Below, in pieces: positions 6,791 to 12,713 of a DNA stretch of 12,713 nucleotides. How positions within the stretch are numbered: the stretch's first letter is position 1; the number at the start of each line of letters is the position of its first letter. This stretch comes from an uncultured bacterium (lineage in GTDB: Bacteria; Actinomycetota; Coriobacteriia; Coriobacteriales; Coriobacteriaceae). A model generated the notes under the pieces. The model had not been told where the DNA came from. It worked only from the letters and a program-made list of their open reading frames with translations, and did no database searches. The stretch covers positions 1 to 12,713 of the forward strand of contig CAJMRD010000062.1 of assembly GCA_905215725.1 (NCBI GenBank). Reading direction: 5' to 3'. The position numbers and the translations under genes were made by a program.

Positions 6791-6823
6791 ACAAGCCGCC
6801 CGGGAACGACCCGAGCGGCTTGT
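6791..6823 (-). promoter_or_regulatory. Leader hairpin upstream of ldh
   Basis: On the minus strand ACAAGCCGCTCGGG pairs fully with CCCGGGCGGCTTGT, a 14-bp stem with one G-U and a five-base loop. TTGTGG follows rather than a clean U run. It lies 25 bases before the ldh start codon. It may be a weak terminator/attenuator, an mRNA-stabilising 5' stem, or the terminator of the upstream aminotransferase. Confidence 0.55.
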
Positions 6824-6854
6824 CGTAATCCCAATACATCCAATCGGGACTTTG

Positions 6855-6860
6855 ATTATG
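6855..6860 (-). promoter_or_regulatory. Possible -10 box for ldh
   Basis: The minus strand reads CATAAT, five of six matches to TATAAT. A start site near 6848 would give an ~83-base leader that contains the hairpin at 6791-6823. No convincing -35 box was found, so activation from the upstream dyad is possible. Confidence 0.3.
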
Positions 6861-6891
6861 CTCCTATTCGCAGCCAAAAATCGACCGTTTA

Positions 6892-6957
6892 CCGAAATTG
6901 TTTGCAGTATTCGTAAAATAACTGCACGAAATCGGTTTCGATCTATTGACGAGTCAA
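6892..6957 (-). promoter_or_regulatory. Dyad-rich putative operator region between the aminotransferase and ldh
   Basis: This AT-rich stretch holds GCAGT (6904-6908) mirrored by ACTGC (6921-6925). The arms extend imperfectly out to CCG (6892-6894) and CGG (6933-6935). It also holds CGAAA/TTTCG (6927-6940) and TTGAC/GTCAA (6946-6957). It lies upstream of the candidate ldh -10. It does not match a Rex or catabolite-repression site that I can recognise. Confidence 0.35.
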
Positions 6958-6966
6958 AATAGGTTT

Positions 6967-8130
6967 CTAATACAAGCCCGCCTCGCGAATGGCCTCGACA
7001 GCCAAAGCGATCTGATCGGGCGGCAGGACCAGTGCCATACGCACGTGCCCCTCGCCCGAAGGGCCAAAGCTCGCGCCCGGCGTCACCACAACGCCGGCCT
7101 TCTCCATAAGCTCCTCGCAAAACGCCATGGAATCGGTGCGACCACCGGGAAGCTTGGCCCACACAAACATAGAGCCATGCGCGTTGGGTCGCTCCCAGCC
7201 CAGGCCCTCAAGACCGTCGCACAGGGCATCGCGGCGCTCCTGGTACTTCAGACGCTGCGCCTCGACCTCATCGCGCGGACCGTTCAAGCAGGCGATAGCA
7301 GCCTTCTGGATCGGGAAGAACATACCGAAGTCGATCTGGCCGCGCAGCTTGGCAAAGGCCGAGACCACATCCTCGCGACCGACCAAAAAGCCGATGCGCG
7401 CGCCGGTGACGTTAAACGACTTAGAGAGCGAGAAGAACTCCACGCCCACCTCGAGCGCGCCGGGATACTGCAAAAAGCTTCCGCCCGGCTCGCCGTCAAA
7501 CACGATGTCGGAGTACGCGTTGTCATGGACGATGAGCAGGTCGTGCTCGCGGGCGAAAGCGATAATCTCCTCGTAGACCTCGGGCGTACCCACCGAGCCG
7601 ACCGGGTTCGCGGGCAGCGACACGATCATATACTTGGCACGGTCGGCCACCTCGGGATCGATACCCGCCACATAGGGCAGATAATTATGCTCGGCAACCA
7701 GCGGATAGTATTCGAGCTTGGCATCGGCGATCTTGGCACCCGCCTCAAAGACCGGGTAGCACGGATCGGGAACCAGAATGGTGTCACCCGGATCGAGCAG
7801 GGCCAGGCCCAAATGGCCCACGCCCTCCTGCGTGCCGTTGCACGACTGCACCATGGACGGCGTAATGCCCGAAACGCCAAAGCGACGCTCATAGTAATCG
7901 CACACGGCTTGCTTGAGTTCGGGCAGGTCGCGCAGGGCATACTTCCACATCTCGGGATCTTGGGCTGCCTGCGTGAGCGCCTCGACCACGTGGTCGTACG
8001 GCTTAAAGTCGGGCGTGCCCACGCTCATGTTGTAAATGGTCTTGCCCTGAGCCTTCAGCGCGAGAAGCTTGTTGTTGAGCGAGGCGAAGACCTCCGCGCC
8101 AAAGCGGTCGAGACGCTGCGATGCCTGCAT
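6967..8130 (-). CDS. Class I/II PLP aminotransferase, related to LL-diaminopimelate aminotransferases
   Basis: This is a 387-residue fold-type I aminotransferase, cytoplasmic. Visible motifs are the N-terminal NMSVGTPDF (34-42), DPCYPVF (122-128), ANPVGS (174-179, Asn175), the PLP-pyridine aspartate in HDNAYSDIVFDG (202-213, Asp203), the Schiff-base lysine in SLSKS (234-238, Lys237), TGARIGF (242-248), and the carboxylate-binding arginine near HVRMAL (Arg364). HDNAYSDIVFDG followed by a GSFLQ...PGA stretch resembles DapL-type and AlaA-type enzymes, so the substrate remains open. An attractive option is the N-acetyl-DAP aminotransferase missing from the dap block. The start at 8130 follows AAAGGTGG (8135-8142). 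A longer in-frame start at 8223 would translate through a terminator hairpin and is rejected. The gene sits between nadE and ldh on the same strand, with a terminator immediately before its ribosome binding site. Confidence 0.88.
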   Translation of the reverse strand: MQASQRLDRFGAEVFASLNNKLLALKAQGKTIYNMSVGTPDFKPYDHVVEALTQAAQDPEMWKYALRDLPELKQAVCDYYERRFGVSGITPSMVQSCNGTQEGVGHLGLALLDPGDTILVPDPCYPVFEAGAKIADAKLEYYPLVAEHNYLPYVAGIDPEVADRAKYMIVSLPANPVGSVGTPEVYEEIIAFAREHDLLIVHDNAYSDIVFDGEPGGSFLQYPGALEVGVEFFSLSKSFNVTGARIGFLVGREDVVSAFAKLRGQIDFGMFFPIQKAAIACLNGPRDEVEAQRLKYQERRDALCDGLEGLGWERPNAHGSMFVWAKLPGGRTDSMAFCEELMEKAGVVVTPGASFGPSGEGHVRMALVLPPDQIALAVEAIREAGLY

Positions 8131-8148
8131 GGTGCCACCTTTCGATAT

Positions 8149-8180
8149 AAAAAACGCGGCGCTCCGACAAGAGCGCCGCG
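8149..8180 (-). terminator. Strong terminator between nadE and the aminotransferase ribosome binding site
   Basis: CGCGGCGCTC (8155-8164) and GAGCGCCGCG (8171-8180) form a perfect 10-bp stem with a six-base loop. On the minus strand six T follow (8154-8149). It is 68 bases after the nadE stop codon and only six bases before AAAGGTGG of the aminotransferase. It ends nadE transcripts and must lie inside any aminotransferase transcript. Confidence 0.9.
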
Positions 8181-8191
8181 CGATACGGGCC

Positions 8192-8220
8192 ATCAGATTG
8201 CAAAAGTGTAACGCTTGCAA
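8192..8220 (-). promoter_or_regulatory. Possible aminotransferase promoter
   Basis: On the minus strand TTGCAA (8215-8220) and TCTGAT (8192-8197) are 17 bases apart, moderate matches to -35 and -10. Transcription would begin near 8185, just before the terminator stem. The word TTGCAA occurs twice (8198-8203 and 8215-8220), so a protein-binding site is an alternative. Confidence 0.25.
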
Positions 8221-8248
8221 CACCCATATTGGTTCAATTTAGCCAACC

Positions 8249-10228
8249 TTAGTCAACTGGATTGAGCGCGTCGATCTGCGCAAGCCACAGACGCGAGCTG
8301 GCGTCACTTGGCATGCGCCAATCGCCGCGCGGGCTGAGCGTCACCGAGCCCACCTTGGGGCCATCGGGCAGGCAGCTGCGCTTAAACTGCTGGGCAAAGA
8401 AGCGACGGTAGAACGTACGTAGCCACGTGTGGACGGTCTTGGCGTCGTAGACGCCCTCGAAGCTCTTGAGCGCCATGCGATAGATCTTGCCCGGCTCAAA
8501 GCCAAAACGCAACAGGTAGTAGAGGAAGTAGTCGTGCAGCTCGTACGGGCCCACCAAATCCTCGGTCTTCTGCGCAATCTCACCGTCGCCCGTGGGCGGC
8601 AGAAGCTCGGGGGACACCGGCGTATCGAGGATATCGAGCAAAACCTCGGCAATGCGCCCGCCAAAGACATCGGCGGCATAGCGCACCAAATGGCGCACAA
8701 GCGTCTTGGGCACGCTCGCGTTGACGGCGTACATGCTCATGTGGTCGCCGTTATAGGTAGCCCCGCCCAGCGCCAGCTCCGACAAGTCGCCCGTGCCAAT
8801 GACAAAACCGCCAGCCTGGTTGGCCAGATCCATCAGAATCTGCGTACGCTCGCGCGCCTGGCTGTTCTCGTAGGTCACGTCCTGCACGGCCGGATCGTGC
8901 TCAATATCCTTGAAGTGCTGCTCCACAGCCGCGTGGATTGAAACCTCACGGAAGCTCACACCGAGGTCGCGGGCGAGCGATTCGGCATTCGACTTGGTGC
9001 GATGCGTCGTGCCAAAGCCGGGCATGGACACGGCCGTGATACCGGTGCGTGGCAACCCCAGTGCATCGAAGGCACGCACGGTCACAAGCAGTGCCAGCGT
9101 GGAGTCCAGGCCACCCGAAAGACCGATGACTGCAGCCTTGGTACCCGTATGGGCAAGGCGGGTCTTGAGGCCAGCGGTCTGCAGGTCGAGGATGGTCTCG
9201 CAACGCTCGGCCAGGTCACCATGGTCGGCCGGCACAAAGGGCGCGCGGGGGAAGACACGGTCGATGTCGAGCGCATCGCGCAGGACAGGCTCTTTGGCCA
9301 GCACGCCCTCAAACGAAAACTCAACGGTCGTGACCTCCGGAGCATCGTCGGTGCGCGCCCACGTCGTCGAGCGACGGCGCTCGGCAACCAGGCGGTCAAG
9401 GTCAACGTCGGCGATGGCCATATCGCAGGTAAGCAGTTTGGTCGCGGCGAGCTTGGAGCCGTTTTCGTAGATAAGGTTCTCGCCCGCAAAGACCATGTCG
9501 GTCGTGGACTCGCCCTCGCTCGCGTCCACGTAGGCATAGGCGCAGTACAGGCGTGCGCTCTGGTTAGAGATGAGGCTGCGGCGATAGTCTGCCTTACCGA
9601 TGATTTCGTCCGAAGCCGACGGGTTGAGAATCACCGTCGCACCGGCAAGCGCCATCTCGGTCGAAGGCGGCGCCGGCACCCACAGGTCCTCACAGACCTC
9701 AACGCCCAGCACCATATCCTCGGCACCCTCATCACAGCAACGGTAGATAAGCCCCGAGCCCAGCGGAACCGGACCCTGACCGGCAAATTCAACCCACACG
9801 GGATCCGCAGGCGCCGGAGCAAACCAGCGACGCTCATAGAACTCGCCATAGTTGGGCAGATACTTCTTGGCCGTGAGGCCCAAAAGCTCGCCCGCGCAGC
9901 ACACGGCGGCGCAGTTGTAGATATTCTCGGCAACTGCAACGGGAAGACCGATGGTAAAGACAATCGGCAGCTCGCGGGTTTCATCGAGAATACGTGCCAG
10001 TGCGGTCTCGCAGGCATGCAGTAATGTGCGGTTATGGAACAAGTCGGCCGCGGTATAGCCGGTCAGGTTAAGCTCGGGCAGTACCAGAGCACGAACGCCG
10101 CGCTCGGCAGCCTCGCGAACAGCCGCCAGCGCAACCTCAGCATTGCCCTCGACATCGGCAACGCGAATCTGCGGCGACGCCGCCGCCACACGCAAAAAGC
10201 CATCAGACTGAGAAAGGTGAAGATTCAT
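8249..10228 (-). CDS. nadE: Glutamine-dependent NAD+ synthetase
   Basis: NadE amidates deamido-NAD to NAD+ with ATP, using ammonia released from glutamine. The protein has 659 residues and two domains. Residues ~12-290 are a nitrilase-type glutaminase with Glu52 in LPELNLTGY, the catalytic lysine in TAKKYLPNYGEFYE (119-132) and Cys179 in EVCEDLWVP. Residues ~340-659 are the synthetase, with the ATP-binding loop IGLSGGLDSTLALL (368-381), GTGDLSELALG (478-488) and the C-terminal LPDGPKVGSVTLSPRGDWRMPSD (620-642). The chosen ATG at 10228 follows GGGAG, seven bases away. The upstream ATG at 10255 has no ribosome binding site. It is the first gene of the minus-strand series, divergent from the membrane protein gene, and ends in a strong terminator. 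Both catalytic centres look intact. Confidence 0.96.
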   Translation of the reverse strand: MNLHLSQSDGFLRVAAASPQIRVADVEGNAEVALAAVREAAERGVRALVLPELNLTGYTAADLFHNRTLLHACETALARILDETRELPIVFTIGLPVAVAENIYNCAAVCCAGELLGLTAKKYLPNYGEFYERRWFAPAPADPVWVEFAGQGPVPLGSGLIYRCCDEGAEDMVLGVEVCEDLWVPAPPSTEMALAGATVILNPSASDEIIGKADYRRSLISNQSARLYCAYAYVDASEGESTTDMVFAGENLIYENGSKLAATKLLTCDMAIADVDLDRLVAERRRSTTWARTDDAPEVTTVEFSFEGVLAKEPVLRDALDIDRVFPRAPFVPADHGDLAERCETILDLQTAGLKTRLAHTGTKAAVIGLSGGLDSTLALLVTVRAFDALGLPRTGITAVSMPGFGTTHRTKSNAESLARDLGVSFREVSIHAAVEQHFKDIEHDPAVQDVTYENSQARERTQILMDLANQAGGFVIGTGDLSELALGGATYNGDHMSMYAVNASVPKTLVRHLVRYAADVFGGRIAEVLLDILDTPVSPELLPPTGDGEIAQKTEDLVGPYELHDYFLYYLLRFGFEPGKIYRMALKSFEGVYDAKTVHTWLRTFYRRFFAQQFKRSCLPDGPKVGSVTLSPRGDWRMPSDASSRLWLAQIDALNPVD

Positions 10229-10276
10229 AAGAATGCTCCCGTGCGTAGACGCCATTCACAACAATTAGCAAGCCCT

Positions 10277-10282
10277 ATTGTA
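10277..10282 (-). promoter_or_regulatory. Possible -10 box for nadE
   Basis: The minus strand reads TACAAT, five of six matches to the consensus. It lies about 50 bases before the nadE start and would give a leader of about 40 bases. The -35 region is GC-rich and weak. The rest of the divergent 203-base spacer shows no other clear signal. Confidence 0.35.
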
Positions 10283-10431
10283 GTTCAACCGCCGGGTGCA
10301 ACCGCATCCCACCAACTTGGTGAGCTATTGATGAGTTGATGGTATCTGTTAAATGTCACGTACGATTCACATCTGGTGGGTACCCTGATGGCTACACGAA
10401 ACGAAGCAGATTTACACCGGGAGGACCCCGT

Positions 10432-11376
10432 ATGACAACCAAGTACACCGACGCGCCGCGCACACGCGTCATGACACCGGCATCGCTCAACAACGGCGTG
10501 CACGAAAACCATTCCATCGGACAGACTATGGCCATCGCGCCCAAAAAGGGCCTGTTCGACGACATTTCCATTCCCCAGATCATCGCCGGCGCCGCGGCTG
10601 CCGCCACGAGCGTGGCGCTTGCTTCCAAGATTGGTATCGCCGGTTCAGTAATTGGTGCCGCCGTGAGCTCGGTCATCACCGTTGTGTCCTCGCAGGTCTA
10701 CCGCCACTTTATCTCTGCCAGCGCCGAAGCCCTCAAAGGTACGCACGCCGCCGTCGACTACCCCGCCGGTGCCTATGAACCCGTTGAGCTTAATGCCGAG
10801 GAGCACCTGGGCGGCGCCGCGACTACGCAGGAGATGCGCCAGGTTGCGGGGCGCGCGACCACGGCTCGCGTCGCCCCCAACAGTCTGCGCGCCAAGGCGG
10901 CGGCAGAGCGCAGCCAGACGCAAAAGAAGGTCATCGTCTTCTCGATCGCCATCGCCATCGTCGCGGTCATCGCCTGCGCTGGCGCCATCCTTATCACTAC
11001 GGCCGGTGAAGGCCTGGGCGAGCGTCCCGAGCCAATCCTTTCGTCGCACACGACCGAGCACGACGCGGATAGCTCCGGTCAATCGCAAAGCCAGCAGGAC
11101 GACCCGCAGGGCACCTCCGCATCCACTGACTCGTCATCGAACACCCCCGATCAATCGCAGGGCGCCGATTCCTCTGCGAACAACAGCGGCACGCAATCCG
11201 GCACGACTGACTCAAGCCAAACGACTGACGGCTCTCAACCGAGCACGGGCGACCAGACGAGCGGCAATACATCGAGTACGGGATCTACCGACAACAGCAG
11301 CACCAACAGCTCGAGTGGAACCGCGTCCGGCACGGCATCTGACAGCTCGAGCCAGGGCACGGCGTCGGGCAACTAA
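10432..11376 (+). CDS. Membrane protein with a Ser/Thr-rich low-complexity tail
   Basis: I do not recognise a named family for this 314-residue protein. Residues 1-45 are polar. Residues ~48-88 are a Gly/Ala/Ser/Val-rich hydrophobic stretch (IIAGAAAAATSVALASK onward). Residues ~89-166 are charged. Residues ~167-190 (VIVFSIAIAIVAVIACAGAI) form a clear membrane segment preceded by KK, which suggests an inside-to-outside crossing. Residues ~202-314 are almost only Ser, Thr, Gly, Asp, Gln, Asn, Ala and Pro, with no Lys or Arg after residue 198, and carry no LPxTG anchor. A tail crossing the cell wall is inferred. The ATG at 10432 follows GGGAGGA (10419-10425). An in-frame start at 10336 lacks such a site. 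The gene is monocistronic, followed by a hairpin, and divergent from nadE. Confidence 0.8.
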   Translation: MTTKYTDAPRTRVMTPASLNNGVHENHSIGQTMAIAPKKGLFDDISIPQIIAGAAAAATSVALASKIGIAGSVIGAAVSSVITVVSSQVYRHFISASAEALKGTHAAVDYPAGAYEPVELNAEEHLGGAATTQEMRQVAGRATTARVAPNSLRAKAAAERSQTQKKVIVFSIAIAIVAVIACAGAILITTAGEGLGERPEPILSSHTTEHDADSSGQSQSQQDDPQGTSASTDSSSNTPDQSQGADSSANNSGTQSGTTDSSQTTDGSQPSTGDQTSGNTSSTGSTDNSSTNSSSGTASGTASDSSSQGTASGN

Positions 11377-11410
11377 GCACGTTTGCCTCTCATAGATAAC
11401 CGACCTGTAT

Positions 11411-11445
11411 AACGGGCGCGAACCGGCAACGGTCGCGCCCGTTTG
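11411..11445 (+). terminator. Hairpin with GNRA loop after the membrane protein gene
   Basis: AACGGGCGCG (11411-11420) pairs with CGCGCCCGTT (11434-11443). After one bulged A, ACCG/CGGT closes a GCAA tetraloop (11426-11429). The following T run is short (TTTGCC), so termination may be modest. It lies 35 bases after the stop codon. Confidence 0.7.
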
Positions 11446-11477
11446 CCTTGGGCGCCGAGGTGGCACGCCCCGTGCGA

Positions 11478-11486
11478 TGGTAAGAT
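11478..11486 (+). promoter_or_regulatory. Possible extended -10 promoter of the last gene
   Basis: TGGTAAGAT gives a TGn extension followed by TAAGAT (four of six matches). It is 29 bases before the ATG, so the leader would be about 22 bases and hold AGAGGAG (11501-11507). No -35 box is evident. Confidence 0.3.
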
Positions 11487-11514
11487 GCTTTGGTGTGTAA
11501 AGAGGAGATTTGCC

Positions 11515-12713
11515 ATGAGCAAGACAATAGTTACGCCCACGCTATCGTTGGGCAACCACATCTATCTGTATCGCCTGCTGCGCGACGCGATTGGGTGCGG
11601 CAAGCAAACGTTTATGACGCAGGTCGAAGAGGCGCTCGCCGCCGGCGACATGGCCGCTTATGACCTGGGCTTTGAGTCCACGCGCGAGCTGCTCGAGGAG
11701 CTTGACGACTGTATTAAGCTGACTGTCTTTAAAGGCGGCCGCCTGTATGCCACCGTCATCGCCAACGAGGCCTGGGATGCCGCCCTTGCCAAGGGCGAGG
11801 ACAAGCCCAAGGGAGCCAAGCAGTCCTACAAAAAGAAAAAGCGCGGCGAGAAAGACCTCAAGGCTGTGCGTCCCAAGCACGTTAAGCGTCCCGAGCCCGT
11901 GGCCGAAGTCACTCTGAAGCCCGAGCCCGAGACAAAGATCGAAATCGCTATTGAGGTAGCAGCAGAAACCGAAACCGAAATCGCCGCCACGACCGATCCC
12001 GAAGTCATATCAGAGCAGGAAGCCACTGCGGAGCTCAACGAGGCTCCCAAGTCGACAACCGAAGAAGCCGCCAACCAACCCGAGACGCCTGCGTTCCAAA
12101 ACAGCGATGTCTTTGGCGACGAGGCCGAGGACGATCAACCCGACGAGTCCGCCGATCAAGACGCTACCGAGTCGACGCCGGGACCCGAGACGCCGCAGCC
12201 TGCCATCTCGCTTACGGTCGTCTATGACCCCGAGAACGCCAACGCCGGCATCACCACCATGGCATCCACGCCCATCGAGGCAAAGTCGAGCGTCGAGAAT
12301 GAGAACGCGACGCAGGTTGAGGTTGAAGCCGCAGTTGCAGACGTGCCCGTCACCGTGAAGCCCGCAGATTCCGAGATCAAGCCGGAAGTAACGCCGGAGC
12401 CCGCACCCGTCATCGAATCCGTGCCCGTCTCTGCTTGCGACCAAATTCCCGCACCGGCTCCGGCTCCGGTCGCCGCTGCAGTACCGGCCCCCGCACCTGC
12501 AGCGTCTGCCATCACCGAGGACTTCCCCGTCGATTTCGCAACCGAAGTCTTCTGCCCCGGCCCGCTTCTGCACCAGCTGTCGACCTATCTCCCCTACGGC
12601 GCCGACACGCTCGGCATCGTCGGCGAGTACTACTGGATCGCCCGCGAACGCGGCACCATCGAGGCCGCGCGAAACCGTGCAAGCTTCCCCCTGCGCTACA
12701 CGCAGGCCGGCGA
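11515..12713 (+). CDS. Unrecognised modular protein, 3'-truncated; possible winged-helix N-terminus
   Basis: The frame is open from the ATG at 11515 to the window end, giving 399 residues and a partial codon. AGAGGAG lies seven bases upstream of the start. Residues ~10-92 are a compact domain. Its pattern YDLGFESTRELLEELDDCIK, followed by a GGRLYATV strand, recalls OST-HTH/LOTUS-type winged-helix domains; this is inference only. Residues ~95-125 are strongly basic (KKKKRGEK). Residues ~126-335 are an acidic Pro/Glu/Ala/Thr-rich, probably disordered linker ending in Pro-Ala repeats. Residues ~336-399 return to ordered sequence: FCPGPLLHQLSTYLPYGADT, then a YYWIARERGT stretch. No membrane segment or signal peptide is seen. 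The frame keeps the codon usage of its neighbours, which argues that it is real despite the low complexity. A nucleic-acid-binding role is a guess. Confidence 0.8.
   Translation, partial: MSKTIVTPTLSLGNHIYLYRLLRDAIGCGKQTFMTQVEEALAAGDMAAYDLGFESTRELLEELDDCIKLTVFKGGRLYATVIANEAWDAALAKGEDKPKGAKQSYKKKKRGEKDLKAVRPKHVKRPEPVAEVTLKPEPETKIEIAIEVAAETETEIAATTDPEVISEQEATAELNEAPKSTTEEAANQPETPAFQNSDVFGDEAEDDQPDESADQDATESTPGPETPQPAISLTVVYDPENANAGITTMASTPIEAKSSVENENATQVEVEAAVADVPVTVKPADSEIKPEVTPEPAPVIESVPVSACDQIPAPAPAPVAAAVPAPAPAASAITEDFPVDFATEVFCPGPLLHQLSTYLPYGADTLGIVGEYYWIARERGTIEAARNRASFPLRYTQAG

Noticed and set aside
6766..6843. N-terminal extension of Ldh by 26 codons
   Set aside because: It would translate the 14-bp leader hairpin, has no ribosome binding site, and adds residues absent from the family.
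8131..8142. AGGTGGCACC before the aminotransferase, resembling the T-box consensus
   Set aside because: It lies downstream of the terminator and overlaps the ribosome binding site and start codon. The possible leader is far too short for the specifier stem, so it is probably a chance match.
6946..8211. Plus-strand open frame of 421 codons antisense to the aminotransferase
   Set aside because: High-GC genes produce long antisense frames. The translation is Arg/His/Ala-rich without recognisable domains and crosses the terminator stem.
9002..10024. Plus-strand open frame of 340 codons antisense to nadE
   Set aside because: The opposite strand encodes an intact NadE with all catalytic motifs. 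This frame has no supporting motif or ribosome binding site.
10336..10431. N-terminal extension of the membrane protein by 32 codons
   Set aside because: GGGAGGA sits properly before the ATG at 10432, whereas the upstream ATG has no such site.
11160..11376. Short repeats in the Ser/Thr tail as a tandem array or CRISPR-like element
   Set aside because: The repetition is at the amino-acid level with varied codons and no constant unit or spacer length.

Overview
The window looks like chromosomal DNA of a gut actinobacterium of the class Coriobacteriia, most likely Collinsella or a close relative. This rests on high GC with strong CTG/CTC, GCC and CGC codon preference, clear Shine-Dalgarno sites, the gene content, and a Ser/Thr-rich surface-type protein. 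The genus is an inference. The first ~240 bases are clearly different (about 44% GC by my count, Clostridia-like codons), yet they continue the same lysA reading frame. The left edge is therefore either a recombination mosaic or a chimeric assembly join.

Left part, + strand (1-3312): a lysine/diaminopimelate block, lysA (5' end missing) - dapA - dapB - dapH. LysA has no stop codon before DapA: one frame is open from base 3 to 1790, and dapA also has its own ribosome binding site inside it. dapA and dapB overlap by 8 bases, and dapB starts with TTG. dapH indicates the N-acetyl branch of the pathway, but its aminotransferase and deacetylase are not in the block. The operon ends in a stem-loop, then a bidirectional terminator shared with the convergent gene.

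Middle and right-middle, - strand (3425-10228), read right to left: nadE (glutamine-dependent NAD+ synthetase), a class I/II aminotransferase related to LL-DAP aminotransferases, ldh (L-lactate dehydrogenase), a DUF2974/Mbeg1-like serine hydrolase, and an NA37-family nucleoid-associated protein. A strong terminator sits directly in front of the aminotransferase ribosome binding site, and a 14-bp hairpin sits in the ldh leader. Two near-identical ~30-bp palindromic repeats hug the hydrolase gene on both sides.

Right part, + strand (10432-12713): a membrane protein with a ~110-residue Ser/Thr/Gly/Asp/Gln/Asn tail, then a terminator hairpin. Last comes an unrecognised protein with a possible winged-helix N-terminus, a long acidic Pro/Glu/Ala linker and a conserved-looking C-terminus that runs off the window.

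Functionally, NadE and Ldh both concern NAD(H), and the dap block feeds peptidoglycan and lysine. No phage, plasmid, CRISPR, tRNA or rRNA signal was seen. There is no gene-free stretch longer than about 205 bases. The most unusual features are the LysA-DapA open fusion, the sequence break inside lysA, and the repeat-flanked hydrolase.
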